Shown here: positions 7,520-15,325 of the stretch, piece after piece | How the letters are laid out: the number at the start of each line of letters is the position of its first letter | Position numbering within the stretch: position 1 is the first letter of the stretch | Virus record (IMG/VR): IMGVR_UViG_3300007539_000161 | Span: 1 to 27,106 of that record | DNA: 27,106 nt | Direction: 5' to 3' (one strand) | DNA from: a virus | Notes under the pieces: model-generated | What the model was told of the DNA's origin: nothing | The model's database searches: none | The model's input: only the letters and a program-made list of their open reading frames with translations | Translations under genes and position numbers: made by a program

Positions 7520-8692
7520 ATGAATATTACATTAAAACGTACAGATGAACAAGTAGAACTTGTTAAAGCTATGGCTTCTCGCAATCGCGACGTTGCTTAC
7601 GAAGCTCAAGCCGCAGTCGCTGAATTTATCGGACCTGTTTTGGCGGAAGTCATTAATAATGCTCCGACTCTCAGCAACATGTTTCGTAGCTTTCAGTTTA
7701 ACGAAGATGATAATCCTTCTATTCCATTGGATCTTTATCACGATGTGACAGATAGTGATTATATTGAAATTTATAGTCAAACAGTACCAGGTGGTCTTCC
7801 TTCGAACACAATCATGCCCACCCATAGCGAACTTAAGTTCTCAACTTATCGCATGGAAACAGCACTTGATTTTGATCGTCGTTATGCTGCTCGTTCGCGA
7901 CTTGATGTTGTTGGCAAGACTTTTACTCGTCTTGCTCAAGAACTTTTGATCAAAATCGAGCAAACTTCCGCTAACTTGTTACTTGGAGTTCTTGCTAATG
8001 CAAAAACTAATGATCTTGAGCATGTTATTGCTTCTACAAACGAGAACCAATTCTTGCTACATGATGTAAACAACCTTATTACTCGTGCAAAACGTTTAAA
8101 CACTGCATGGTATAAAGGTGGTACTCCAGTAACAGGCACTAAAGGTGTGACTGATCTCATTGTTTCTCCTGAAATTATGGGTGAGATTCGTGCAATGGCT
8201 TACAATCCATTGAATACTCGTGGCCTTAACAGCTCACAAACCATTGACACTACTGGTGACAGTGCAACTATAAGCAATCAAGGCGCTGGTGTTATTCCTG
8301 GCACTGAAGAATTCAGAAATCAGCTTTACCGTAATGCTGGTACTTCTGAGTTGTATGGTATTAGTTTAACAGAGCTCAACGAGTTGGGTGATAAACAACG
8401 TTTCAACGATGTTTATGGCAAACTTGTTCAAGGAGAAAAAGCTGGAAACGTAGGACATAACGAGGGTAAGTTCAATAGTGATGAAAAAGGCGACCAACTT
8501 ATCATTGGTATTGATCGCACCCGAGACTCCTTGATTCGTGCTGTCGCTACAGATTCAGAAACAGGTTCTGAGCTTCGTTTGGCTGCTGATGATCAGTATG
8601 TCACTCGTCAGAGCAGAATCGGTTATTATGGATCTATAGAAGAGGGCCGCATGGTTCTCGATTCCCGCGCTCTTACTGGAATTGTGGTATAA
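7520..8692 (+). CDS. Major capsid protein, HK97 fold
   Basis: This 390-residue protein forms the icosahedral shell. Evidence is the position after the protease-scaffold and decoration genes, the length, and an HK97-like plan: a helical N-arm, an extended-loop-like part (FQFNEDDNPSIPLD), a long spine-helix-like region (GKTFTRLAQELLIKIEQ) with LITRAKRLNTAWY, a P-domain/A-domain part with DLIVSPEIMGEIRAM, and a C-terminal part ending RQSRIGYYGSIEEGRMVLD. Arginine is mostly CGT or CGC here while neighbours such as the portal use mainly AGA, consistent with selection for high expression. A strong terminator follows within 30 bases. Confidence 0.88.
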   Translation: MNITLKRTDEQVELVKAMASRNRDVAYEAQAAVAEFIGPVLAEVINNAPTLSNMFRSFQFNEDDNPSIPLDLYHDVTDSDYIEIYSQTVPGGLPSNTIMPTHSELKFSTYRMETALDFDRRYAARSRLDVVGKTFTRLAQELLIKIEQTSANLLLGVLANAKTNDLEHVIASTNENQFLLHDVNNLITRAKRLNTAWYKGGTPVTGTKGVTDLIVSPEIMGEIRAMAYNPLNTRGLNSSQTIDTTGDSATISNQGAGVIPGTEEFRNQLYRNAGTSELYGISLTELNELGDKQRFNDVYGKLVQGEKAGNVGHNEGKFNSDEKGDQLIIGIDRTRDSLIRAVATDSETGSELRLAADDQYVTRQSRIGYYGSIEEGRMVLDSRALTGIVV

Positions 8693-8720
8693 TGACTGAG
8701 ATATCAGTTATTGAATAAAG

Positions 8721-8748
8721 AAATCCGCCTTCGGGCGGATTTTTTTTT
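8721..8748 (+). terminator. Strong rho-independent terminator after the capsid gene
   Basis: A perfect 9-bp stem, AAATCCGCC with GGCGGATTT, closes on a TTCG tetraloop and is followed by a run of T. The tetraloop and GC-rich base make it a textbook intrinsic terminator separating the head transcript from the connector genes. Confidence 0.92.
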
Positions 8749-8766
8749 CTATAAAAAACCTAAGAA

Positions 8767-8781
8767 GTGTATATAATAATA
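8767..8781 (+). promoter_or_regulatory. Candidate promoter element between capsid terminator and connector genes
   Basis: GTGTATATAATAATA lies just after the terminator and about 20 bases before the next ATG. It is the best copy of the TGTATATAATA-type element seen in several gaps and could act as a -10 region; no convincing -35 is seen. Confidence 0.35.
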
Positions 8782-8786
8782 TTATC

Positions 8787-9167
8787 ATGGCCAATACAAA
8801 AAAAACTAAGTCCCCTAAAAAAAATTTTAAAAATGTAATTGATGGCAAGCAAGCTATGCTTCAAACTCAAGAAGAGCTAAGAGATCTTGAAGAAATGCTG
8901 AATCCTAAAAAGCCTAAATTTGCAACAGGCAGCGTGGAAGATTTTAAGCAAAAAATCTCCACAATGAATTTGGTTGATCTTCAAAGCATGGCGGTTTCTG
9001 CAGCAATTTTTCCATCTGGGAATAGAGCAGTATTAAAAAACAAGCTGATCAAGGAGTTTACTAAAGTCAATTCTGAAGGTAAAGGTAATGCTGTTCAGAT
9101 TACTCGACCTATTTTAGATCAATCAAAACTTAGTGAAGAAGATCAAAAGCTTTTTCGAATAGATTGA
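8787..9167 (+). CDS. Small SAP/HeH-like protein of the head module
   Basis: The 126-residue protein starts with a lysine-rich tail (MANTKKTKSPKKNFKN) and then helices. Residues ~55-90, with MNLVDLQSMAVSAAIFPSGN followed by R, Leu-Lys and LIKEF, follow the helix-extended-helix plan of SAP or Rho-N-like domains (L..LA......G.r..L...L...F), which often bind nucleic acid. It is the first gene after the capsid terminator and precedes the connector genes. A minor structural or DNA-binding role is possible; the domain call is by eye. Confidence 0.6.
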   Translation: MANTKKTKSPKKNFKNVIDGKQAMLQTQEELRDLEEMLNPKKPKFATGSVEDFKQKISTMNLVDLQSMAVSAAIFPSGNRAVLKNKLIKEFTKVNSEGKGNAVQITRPILDQSKLSEEDQKLFRID

Positions 9168-9176
9168 AAATGAAAA

Positions 9177-9680
9177 ATGAGCGATTCATTAAAATTAGCT
9201 CAAGTTATTTTTGACACCGAAATTCAAGACATATACGAAGAGGGTGATAGTTCTATACCTACCGTAAACGGCATAAAGGCGTGGCTGGAAACCAATATAG
9301 GCACGCTAAACATATTAATCGATAAAGATTTTGAATTTGATGGTGCCACTGAAAGTTTTTCTCCAACTTTAAATATAGAAGAGCAAAATATATTCACCCA
9401 AATTTATTTACAAAACTTTTTTAAGAAATTAAGTTTAAAAAGTTTGAGGAGTATATCCTATACTGGTGGTGGAAACTCAGAACCTCAGGTGTCAGACTGG
9501 ACTGAATTAAGAGAAGGAGATTCCATGATTAAAAGAGTCGCTTCTCTAGCTTCCCCTCAGCAAAAAATACAAACTTCTCAAACATATAAAAATTTATATA
9601 CTCAGGCAGAATTAAAACTTAGAGATTTAGTTTATAAATATAATCTTTCAAGATCACTGCCCAACTCAACAAGTTTGTAA
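9177..9680 (+). CDS. Probable head-tail connector (adaptor) protein
   Basis: The 167-residue product is mainly helical with a short flexible middle (YTGGGNSEP). Its start resembles connector proteins: a short acidic N-terminus, then PTVNGIKAWLETNIGTLNILID, a helix and loop, and IYLQNFFKKLSLKSLR. It lies where the gp6/gp15-type adaptor is encoded, after capsid and before the neck and tail completion genes, and is nine bases from the preceding stop. No catalytic motif is seen. Identification rests on position, size and helical character. Confidence 0.5.
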   Translation: MSDSLKLAQVIFDTEIQDIYEEGDSSIPTVNGIKAWLETNIGTLNILIDKDFEFDGATESFSPTLNIEEQNIFTQIYLQNFFKKLSLKSLRSISYTGGGNSEPQVSDWTELREGDSMIKRVASLASPQQKIQTSQTYKNLYTQAELKLRDLVYKYNLSRSLPNSTSL

Positions 9681-9698
9681 AATTTAAAGTGACAAAAA

Positions 9699-10142
9699 AT
9701 GACAGATTTAATTTCTCAAGATGACAAAGATCGATTTGATAATGTATTTAACGATCTTCATGATACATTCGCTAGAGAAATAACAATATTTAAAAAAGCA
9801 AAAAAAACTTTTATTTCTACTAATCAAACATATAATGCTTTATACTCTAGAGTATCAAATCAAAAAGAAAAAGAATCTACAGTATCTGCAATAAAGGTAA
9901 AAGCTAGAATAACTTACTTTAATGAAGCATATAAAAGAGAAAATCAAGAAAACTTTGCATTAGGCTTTGATATTCCTGGCGATTATGTAAGAATTAAAAT
10001 AGACGAGGAAGGTTACACCGCATTAAAAAATGTAACAGATCTCGAAATAGATGGAGAATTGTTTAATATAGTATCTGATGCATCGAAATCTGGTATTTTT
10101 TCTGTAAAATATTATCAATATATATTAAAGAGGGCTGGTTAA
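9699..10142 (+). CDS. Probable head completion or neck protein
   Basis: The 147-residue protein has a helical N-terminal third and a beta-rich rest with alternating hydrophobic stretches (AIKVKARITYF, GDYVRIKIDEEG, DLEIDGELFNIV, FSVKYYQYILKR), as in head-tail stopper proteins that plug the connector. The ending in strands just before the next gene fits that family plan. The next ATG follows its TAA directly. Function is inferred from order and shape rather than from a diagnostic motif. Confidence 0.5.
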   Translation: MTDLISQDDKDRFDNVFNDLHDTFAREITIFKKAKKTFISTNQTYNALYSRVSNQKEKESTVSAIKVKARITYFNEAYKRENQENFALGFDIPGDYVRIKIDEEGYTALKNVTDLEIDGELFNIVSDASKSGIFSVKYYQYILKRAG

Positions 10143-10742
10143 ATGAAAGGCATAAAAATAAACTCAAGAAAACTAGAAGCTATATCAAAACCTGCTATCA
10201 GGCAAAGAGTTTATGCTGAAGCTGCAAAGAGAATACATGCAGCAGTGAAAAGAGCTCATCAGCAGATGCTGCAAGAATTTGAAAATCATCCAGTAACCCA
10301 AGAAATTGACTCTGGTCCAAATGGATACAATCAAAGTGGAACTCTTGGAGGGTATGGAAATTTATTTTCTTTTATAGGATTTGAAGAGGGTATGGATCCT
10401 ATATCTCCAATTAGATTTTTACTAAAAAAAGCTTTACAAATTAAAAAAATTGATAAAAACCAACAAAATATTATAATGGAGTTTTTGGTTGAGTTGCCAA
10501 GCAAGGAAGATATTTTTCAAGCAACACCAATGCCCTGGGCTAGCGGAAGAAGTTGGGCAGAAGGTATCGAAAAAGGAATTAGTGGATTAGGGATGTATTT
10601 AAATGTTGAATCATTTGGAAGCAGATCAGGAGAGGGTGTTCAATCTAAAAACAAAGTTAGGTCAGGCTCATTTAGGAACACTCAATATCTATCCAATATA
10701 TTAAATAATCTTCAAAACGAAATACGAAAGGCAATAAAATGA
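10143..10742 (+). CDS. Probable neck or tail completion protein
   Basis: The 199-residue protein begins with basic helices (IRQRVYAEAAKRIHAAVKRA), then a Gly-rich region (GYNQSGTLGGYGNLFSFIGF), and ends with PMPWASGRSWAEGIEKGISG, a serine-rich SRSG segment and helices. The aromatic and glycine motifs look conserved, and I have an unverified memory of similar proteins in environmental phages. It lies between the stopper-like and terminator-like genes, where HK97 gp10-like minor tail proteins lie. The preceding gene stops one base before its ATG and the next ATG overlaps its TGA. Confidence 0.5.
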   Translation: MKGIKINSRKLEAISKPAIRQRVYAEAAKRIHAAVKRAHQQMLQEFENHPVTQEIDSGPNGYNQSGTLGGYGNLFSFIGFEEGMDPISPIRFLLKKALQIKKIDKNQQNIIMEFLVELPSKEDIFQATPMPWASGRSWAEGIEKGISGLGMYLNVESFGSRSGEGVQSKNKVRSGSFRNTQYLSNILNNLQNEIRKAIK

Positions 10743-11620
10743 AAGTTGGATATGATCATGAATTACTTTCTAGTTTCTATCTTTGGTTTAACGATAGAAT
10801 GACATATTTTGCAGAAGCATATATAGGACCTATAGAACATAATTTTGTTTATGTAGATTCACACGATATACCTGAAAACTATTTAGCTTACTATAGTCCC
10901 TACAGGCAATTTGTGGCTGCTTCTGATAAGTTTGAAGAGCCTGTAGACAATTATGTGTTTATTGATAACGAGCAAGTTTTTGATAAAGACGGCATTTATA
11001 TTGATTATGATCAAGGTAGAGTTTTATTATCTAGAGATAAATTTGGTAATAAACAAAATCTCGATGTGGTTGGTTTTTTTGCAGTAAAAACTATCAACAC
11101 TTATATAACAGACGACACAGAAGAAGATGTTATATTAAATAAAGATTTTATTATTTCTCCTTTAGACGAAACTTATTTGCAGTCCACGAATGGGTTTTCC
11201 GATAATATGTATACAATGCCCGCAGCTTTTATTACATTATCAAATTCTTACAATAAACCTTTTGCATTTGGAGGAATGGATGAAACATGTTCGGGTATAA
11301 GAGTGGTGGTCGTTGCAGACTCAAATTATTCTCTGGATGGAACTTTATCTCTGCTAAGAGATTCTGCAAGAACTACTTTTTCTATGATACCTTTTGAGGA
11401 ATTTCCGTTTGCGGAGTTTAGTTCAATCAAGAATCATCCTTATAAATATACAGAATTATCAGCCAATAGAGATGAATATTGTTTTATTGAAGAAGTGCGA
11501 GTTTCCAAGCTAACAGACCGCTCTAGAGAGAGAATTGCTGCATCTAAAGACTACAAAATTGGCTTTATAGATTTTGAAATCTCAAATGCTAGATGGCCTC
11601 GTAAAAATTTTCAAAGATAA
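10739..11620 (+). CDS. Probable tail terminator or tail completion protein
   Basis: The 293-residue product starts in the stop codon of the previous gene (ATGA), showing translational coupling. It is aromatic and beta-rich with an acidic character (ENYLAYYSPYRQFVAASDKF, DNYVFIDNEQVF), and the middle holds SGIRVVVVADSNYSLDGTLS then LLRDSARTTFSMIPF, a layout of strand, loop and helix seen in tail terminator proteins that cap the tail tube. It is the last gene before the tail tube and is followed by a small hairpin. It is longer than most terminators, so it may do more than one job. The role is positional. Confidence 0.45.
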   Translation: MKVGYDHELLSSFYLWFNDRMTYFAEAYIGPIEHNFVYVDSHDIPENYLAYYSPYRQFVAASDKFEEPVDNYVFIDNEQVFDKDGIYIDYDQGRVLLSRDKFGNKQNLDVVGFFAVKTINTYITDDTEEDVILNKDFIISPLDETYLQSTNGFSDNMYTMPAAFITLSNSYNKPFAFGGMDETCSGIRVVVVADSNYSLDGTLSLLRDSARTTFSMIPFEEFPFAEFSSIKNHPYKYTELSANRDEYCFIEEVRVSKLTDRSRERIAASKDYKIGFIDFEISNARWPRKNFQR

Positions 11621-11642
11621 AAGTTCCCATTTGGGTTTTTTT
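11621..11642 (+). terminator. Weak terminator-like hairpin before the tail tube gene
   Basis: CCC-ATTT-GGG, flanked by A on the left and seven T on the right, follows the stop codon of the preceding gene directly. The stem is only three to four GC pairs, so termination would be partial at most. Confidence 0.35.
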
Positions 11643-11644
11643 GC

Positions 11645-11662
11645 TGTATTAAAATATATAAC
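11645..11662 (+). promoter_or_regulatory. Candidate promoter element upstream of the tail tube gene
   Basis: TGTATTAAAATATATAAC lies between the hairpin and ATG 11680. It shares TGTAT plus an AT run with the elements at 2548, 8768 and 13001. No clear ribosome site precedes this ATG. Confidence 0.25.
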
Positions 11663-11679
11663 CTATTTTATCATTTATT

Positions 11680-12948
11680 ATGAGTAGAGACCGTATTATA
11701 TATCAAAGTGAGTCATTGTTCACAAGTAAGCCCAAAACAACTGGGCAAAATATTACTAGTGCAGACATCAAAGAAGTAAATCGTGTTCAAGAAATTTCTT
11801 ACAATTTTGAGGTAACAAGAACCGATATTAATGAGTTTGGCCAATTAGCGGCACTTTCACGCGAAGTTACAGAATCTCCAACTGTAGCACTAGATTTTTC
11901 TTATTATCTTACAGATGGTACCTCTGAAAAAGCTATCGGGTTAAATGTAAACGACTTAAGTAGCGCCAATGCATTGAATAGCGCAAACTGGCTTCCATTA
12001 ACTGCAAGCATGCTTGATCCTACAAAAGATAGTGGACAATCTCATGGTGCAAGCGCAGACGAGCTTAATTATTATATCGTAACAGCTCCTGAGGGTAATG
12101 ATGTTCATGCATCTGGAAATAACGCTAATTTAAATACTGCCAATCACGGTCTTATTGGAATAGGTAATGGATTTATTACAAGTTATGGCATCAATGCTGC
12201 CGTTGGAGAACTTGCTACAGCAAATGTTTCTGTTGAAGGTTCAAACATCAGCTTTGAGCCTAGTCTCGCAGCTGCCGTTGGCAACATGGCAATTGATAAA
12301 AATTCTGCCGTTGGAGCAACAATCGACAACACAATTAGCTTTGCTAACGTTGCATCCAACACAGGACCTAGTGTTACAGCACTTCGTCCTGGTGATATTG
12401 CTATCGATTTTGATGCAAGAGGCTGGTTCGATGAAAGTTTTGCTGGCGGATTGAATGTAGGTGGACCACTTCTTCCTGGACAAGAGCCAACTGCATCTGG
12501 AACAGCGATTCATGTACAAAGTGTTTCTCTCGAACTTCCTGTTTCTCGTAGTCCTTTGAATCGTCTTGGCAGTCACTTCCCATTCGCACGTAAAACAGAC
12601 TTTCCTGTAAACATGACTCTTAGTGTTAGTGCTCTTGCTACTGACCTTGTTAAGGGATCACTCGACACATTAATTTGTGGAGACGAAGCTCCTCGTGATA
12701 TTGCTATCATCATGCAAGGACGTTGCGGTGAAGGAAGTGCTCCTCTTGTGATTCTCATGAGAAATGCCCTTCTTGACAGTGAGTCGTTCTCTTCTTCTAT
12801 CGGAGACAACAAGACAGTTGATCTTACATTTAGCAGCCAACTTGGTGGAGCTAACGACAAGGATAACGGCATCTTTTATCTCAGCGGAGTAAAGAAAGAC
12901 GTACTGCCTGGTTTATCTACCAATGTAACTACTACTACTGCTGAATAA
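11680..12948 (+). CDS. Major tail tube protein
   Basis: The 422-residue protein should stack as rings to form the hollow tail. The opening part is typical of tube proteins: VQEISYNFEVTRTDINEFGQ, then LAALSREVTESPTVALDFSY, a beta-rich region ordering strands around a loop. The C-terminal part has SPLNRLGSHFPFARKTDFPV followed by alternating strands, a pattern shared with other siphophage tubes. The Ala/Asn/Gly-rich middle (~110-250) could be an inserted outer domain, which would explain a length well above the ~200 residues of simple tubes. It is followed by a strong terminator, and its codons (CGT, CTT, GTT) resemble the capsid gene, consistent with high output. No sheath gene is present. Confidence 0.75.
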   Translation: MSRDRIIYQSESLFTSKPKTTGQNITSADIKEVNRVQEISYNFEVTRTDINEFGQLAALSREVTESPTVALDFSYYLTDGTSEKAIGLNVNDLSSANALNSANWLPLTASMLDPTKDSGQSHGASADELNYYIVTAPEGNDVHASGNNANLNTANHGLIGIGNGFITSYGINAAVGELATANVSVEGSNISFEPSLAAAVGNMAIDKNSAVGATIDNTISFANVASNTGPSVTALRPGDIAIDFDARGWFDESFAGGLNVGGPLLPGQEPTASGTAIHVQSVSLELPVSRSPLNRLGSHFPFARKTDFPVNMTLSVSALATDLVKGSLDTLICGDEAPRDIAIIMQGRCGEGSAPLVILMRNALLDSESFSSSIGDNKTVDLTFSSQLGGANDKDNGIFYLSGVKKDVLPGLSTNVTTTTAE

Positions 12949-12970
12949 TAGTAGGTTAAAACTTAAATCA

Positions 12971-12999
12971 AAAAAACCCAGTTTTTACTGGGTTTTTTT
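12971..12999 (+). terminator. Strong rho-independent terminator after the tail tube gene
   Basis: AAAAAACCCAG, a short T-rich loop and CTGGG plus seven T form an A-flanked, T-flanked hairpin (12977-12981 with 12988-12992). The A run upstream can extend the stem with the T run, so it could work in both directions. Confidence 0.88.
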
Positions 13000-13010
13000 G
13001 TGTATATACA
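13000..13010 (+). promoter_or_regulatory. Candidate promoter element directly after the tail tube terminator
   Basis: GTGTATATACA follows the terminator T run without a gap. It is close to the element at 8767, which also comes shortly after a terminator. The GTG would also open the reading frame of the next gene, but ATG 13033 has the better ribosome site. Confidence 0.3.
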
Positions 13011-13013
13011 CAC

Positions 13014-13025
13014 AAGGTACAAGGT
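13014..13025 (+). promoter_or_regulatory. Doubled AAGGT ribosome-site element
   Basis: AAGGT occurs at 13014-13018 and again at 13021-13025, seven bases apart; the second copy ends seven bases before ATG 13033. The same doubled arrangement precedes the next gene and the tape measure gene. It fixes the start at 13033 instead of GTG 13000. Confidence 0.55.
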
Positions 13026-13032
13026 AAAGTTT

Positions 13033-13317
13033 ATGAACAAAGAAAGAGAAATTTTAGAATTTCAGGTTTTGCGATGCATAACCAAAATATACAAGTCTTT
13101 TTTAACTCTAAATGAAGACTTAAAACATGATCATGCGAATCAGTTTGAAAAGCTCAAAGATGCTTTACCAGAGCATCAGCAAATTATAGCTCAAGCAGAA
13201 TTTTTAGATGATGCTCAATTCAATTATCTACGCAAGAAAATACTCGATATAGGTAATGAAGGAAAAAGAGAGATTATATCTTGTATGGAAAATTTTGAAA
13301 TAAACTTTAAAAAATAA
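13033..13317 (+). CDS. Small helical protein of the tail module, function unknown
   Basis: From ATG 13033 the product has 94 residues, nearly all predicted helical and charged (NEDLKHDHANQFEKLKDALP, DDAQFNYLRKKILDIGNEGK), with no transmembrane part and two cysteines. I do not recognise the family. Its place between the tail tube and two chaperone-like genes, after a terminator and promoter-like element, suggests a tail assembly factor or a small structural protein. The start is chosen because the doubled AAGGT element lies at normal spacing; an upstream GTG at 13000 would add 11 residues encoded by the promoter-like sequence. Confidence 0.7.
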   Translation: MNKEREILEFQVLRCITKIYKSFLTLNEDLKHDHANQFEKLKDALPEHQQIIAQAEFLDDAQFNYLRKKILDIGNEGKREIISCMENFEINFKK

Positions 13318-13339
13318 AAATTTTAATTATTATATAAGA

Positions 13340-13351
13340 AAGGTAAAAGGT
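13340..13351 (+). promoter_or_regulatory. Doubled AAGGT ribosome-site element
   Basis: AAGGT at 13340-13344 and 13347-13351, again with seven-base spacing, and again exactly seven bases between the second copy and the ATG (13359). This match in geometry to the site at 13014 supports a functional ribosome-binding arrangement. Confidence 0.55.
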
Positions 13352-13358
13352 AAATATT

Positions 13359-14306
13359 ATGGAAATTGACAATAAAAAATGGTTATATTCTTTCTCTATT
13401 AATATAGAAAAAGAAGTTGAAGAACAAGTCGAAAAAAAGACTAAACGCAAAAATAAAGAAACGGGTAAAATGGAAACCGTTACTTCAAAAGAAACCGTAA
13501 CAGTTAATAAAGAAGTTCCGTTTACGATTTTAATAAAAAAGCCGACCAGGAGCCAATTGGAAGATGGTGACATGTTCTATAGTCTAGAGCTGAACAAGTT
13601 CATAAAAATGGGTATGCTGACTAAAGCAATGTTGGCCAAGCAATATGGCAATCAAGGAGGTCTCTGGACAGAAAAAGAACAAGAGCTTTATAAGGATTTA
13701 ATGTACAAAATGCATGTCAAACAGCTTGATATACAGCAACTTTCAATTCTCGCAGACGGAGGCAAATTGTCCACCAGGCAAGAAGGCAAGCTTAATACAT
13801 ATATTCGTGAATTGGCAGAAATTAAAAAAGAGCTCACTGAATATGAAATGATTCAAAATTCTTTGTTTGATCACACTGCAGATGTTAAGGCTCGCAATCG
13901 CACAATCATGTGGTATATATTACATACCGCTCACTTTTTTGAAGGTAATGCTGAAGAACCTGTTATTGAAGAAATGTTCGAAGGAACATCGTTTGAAGAA
14001 AGGTATGAAGCTTATCAAGATAAAGAAGAAGCCGAAGACGAAATTTACATGAGGTGTATAGATAAGATATCTTCAGTTCTTACAGTTTGGTATATCAGCG
14101 GAATTCAAGAAAAAGACGGAATCGAAGAATTTATGGAAGAAATGAAAAAACAGCAAAATGATGATGTTGAAATTCTAGATTTCGGAACAAATGATGAAGA
14201 AGATGACATAGAAATTCAAGATTCCACTGCAACTGTAGAGAAAAACTCATCAAATAAAAAATCCAAAGCTTCCTCGGAGAAGGTAGTCGAGGATGAAGAA
14301 TCCTGA
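13359..14306 (+). CDS. Probable tail assembly chaperone, first of two related proteins
   Basis: The 315-residue protein lies between the tail tube and the tape measure gene, where siphophages encode the chaperones (lambda gpG and gpGT) that coat the tape measure protein before tube assembly. It has a beta N-terminus (KKWLYSFSINIEKEVEEQ), then an IKKPTRSQLEDGDMFYSLEL segment, GGLWTEKEQELYKDLMYKMH, long helices, and a very acidic tail with many Glu and Asp. The segment around residues 60-115 resembles the next gene (PTxxExE...GxWTxKEExxx), so the two look like paralogues. It overlaps the next gene by 14 bases in a different frame. Chaperone role is inferred from position, paralogy and acidity. 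Confidence 0.6.
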   Translation: MEIDNKKWLYSFSINIEKEVEEQVEKKTKRKNKETGKMETVTSKETVTVNKEVPFTILIKKPTRSQLEDGDMFYSLELNKFIKMGMLTKAMLAKQYGNQGGLWTEKEQELYKDLMYKMHVKQLDIQQLSILADGGKLSTRQEGKLNTYIRELAEIKKELTEYEMIQNSLFDHTADVKARNRTIMWYILHTAHFFEGNAEEPVIEEMFEGTSFEERYEAYQDKEEAEDEIYMRCIDKISSVLTVWYISGIQEKDGIEEFMEEMKKQQNDDVEILDFGTNDEEDDIEIQDSTATVEKNSSNKKSKASSEKVVEDEES

Positions 14307-15297
14307 TCGAGAAAAACGTCTAGAAAGTCTTTTTCAGGAAATCAAACAAGGGTTCTCTGTGTTATCAGAGAATGACTGTATATTATACATTAAGCACCCA
14401 ACCGCTAATGAAATTGAGATTTCGAAACAAGCGTATGATAAAAATTTTGAAAAAGCAATTAAACTAGGAGTTCAGCCAGAAAAAGAGTTGTTAGAGTTTT
14501 TAAACGAGCAAGGAGCCTGGACAACAAAAGAAGAAGACGACATGATCGTTAGGGAGCAGCAGCTCAAAAACCTAAACAAAACAATAGATAAAATCAGAAT
14601 TGAACGAGATCGAAAACCAATTGAGGAAGAAAGAGATTCAGTTCAAGCTCAATTAAAATTAGATAAAATTAAAAGATTTAGTCTTGTTAAAAAGACGGCA
14701 GAATCTTATGCTCAAAAACATAGCAACGAAGTCTTTATATACAATTGTATATACAAGGATAAAGAATTCACGAAATTATACTGGAGCCAAGAAGAGTTCG
14801 AAGAACTAGACTATGTAGAACTTAATGAATTTTTAAAAAAATACGAAAATCATGTAAAAAGATTTGAGCATGATGAACTACTTCAATTATCTATCACAAA
14901 TTGTTTTACATCTTTATTTGGGCTTTACGGAAACGATGTGACTGGGTTTTTTAAAAATCATCCTATGGATATGAGCTACTATCAAGTTCATTTATTGAAT
15001 TATGGGAAAATGTTTAAAAACATATTTAAAAACAGAGAAATACCAGACCATATTAAAAATGATGCTAAAGCAATATTAACTCATCTAGAAGATATGGAAA
15101 ATATAAAAAATAATAAAGACACAGTAAAGAATAAATCTCAAAAGTCAGACGGTTTTTCATATGCTGGTGCAACAAAAAAAGATTTAGATAACCTCGGAAT
15201 TAAAAAAGGAAAAAACCAAAAAGATATTCATCAAATAGCAAAAGAAAAAGGTGGAAAATTAAATATGGAAGATTTTCTCGCACTACATAAAAAATAA
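14293..15297 (+). CDS. Probable tail assembly chaperone, second of two related proteins
   Basis: The 334-residue product begins inside the end of the preceding gene, so translation is probably coupled. Its N-terminal part, CILYIKHPTANEIEISKQAY followed by LLEFLNEQGAWTTKEEDDMI, parallels the first protein. The rest is helical (ELLQLSITNCFTSLFGLYGN) and the end is basic (FSYAGATKKDLDNLGIKKGK). In lambda the second chaperone form arises by ribosomal frameshift; here two complete genes seem to fill the roles, without an obvious slippery site in the 14-base overlap. The basic tail could contact the tape measure protein or tube. The function is inferred. Confidence 0.6.
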   Translation: MKNPDREKRLESLFQEIKQGFSVLSENDCILYIKHPTANEIEISKQAYDKNFEKAIKLGVQPEKELLEFLNEQGAWTTKEEDDMIVREQQLKNLNKTIDKIRIERDRKPIEEERDSVQAQLKLDKIKRFSLVKKTAESYAQKHSNEVFIYNCIYKDKEFTKLYWSQEEFEELDYVELNEFLKKYENHVKRFEHDELLQLSITNCFTSLFGLYGNDVTGFFKNHPMDMSYYQVHLLNYGKMFKNIFKNREIPDHIKNDAKAILTHLEDMENIKNNKDTVKNKSQKSDGFSYAGATKKDLDNLGIKKGKNQKDIHQIAKEKGGKLNMEDFLALHKK

Positions 15298-15311
15298 GTG
15301 TAAGAGAGTTT

Positions 15312-15323
15312 AAGGTTTAAGGA
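15312..15323 (+). promoter_or_regulatory. Doubled AAGG ribosome-site element before the tape measure gene
   Basis: AAGGT at 15312-15316 and AAGGA at 15319-15323, seven bases apart. Here the first copy is at normal spacing to ATG 15326 (nine bases) and the second is only two bases away, so the first probably serves as the ribosome site. Confidence 0.5.
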
Positions 15324-15325
15324 TT

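Noticed and set aside
12241-12872. Minus-strand open frames opposite the tail tube gene
   Set aside because: Shadows of a codon-biased + strand gene; no promoter, ribosome site or recognisable product.
13000-13032. GTG start at 13000
   Set aside because: It falls directly on the end of the terminator and in a promoter-like element; the doubled AAGGT site points to ATG 13033.
14293-14306. Programmed frameshift joining the two chaperone-like genes
   Set aside because: The second gene has its own ATG and no slippery heptamer is visible in the overlap.
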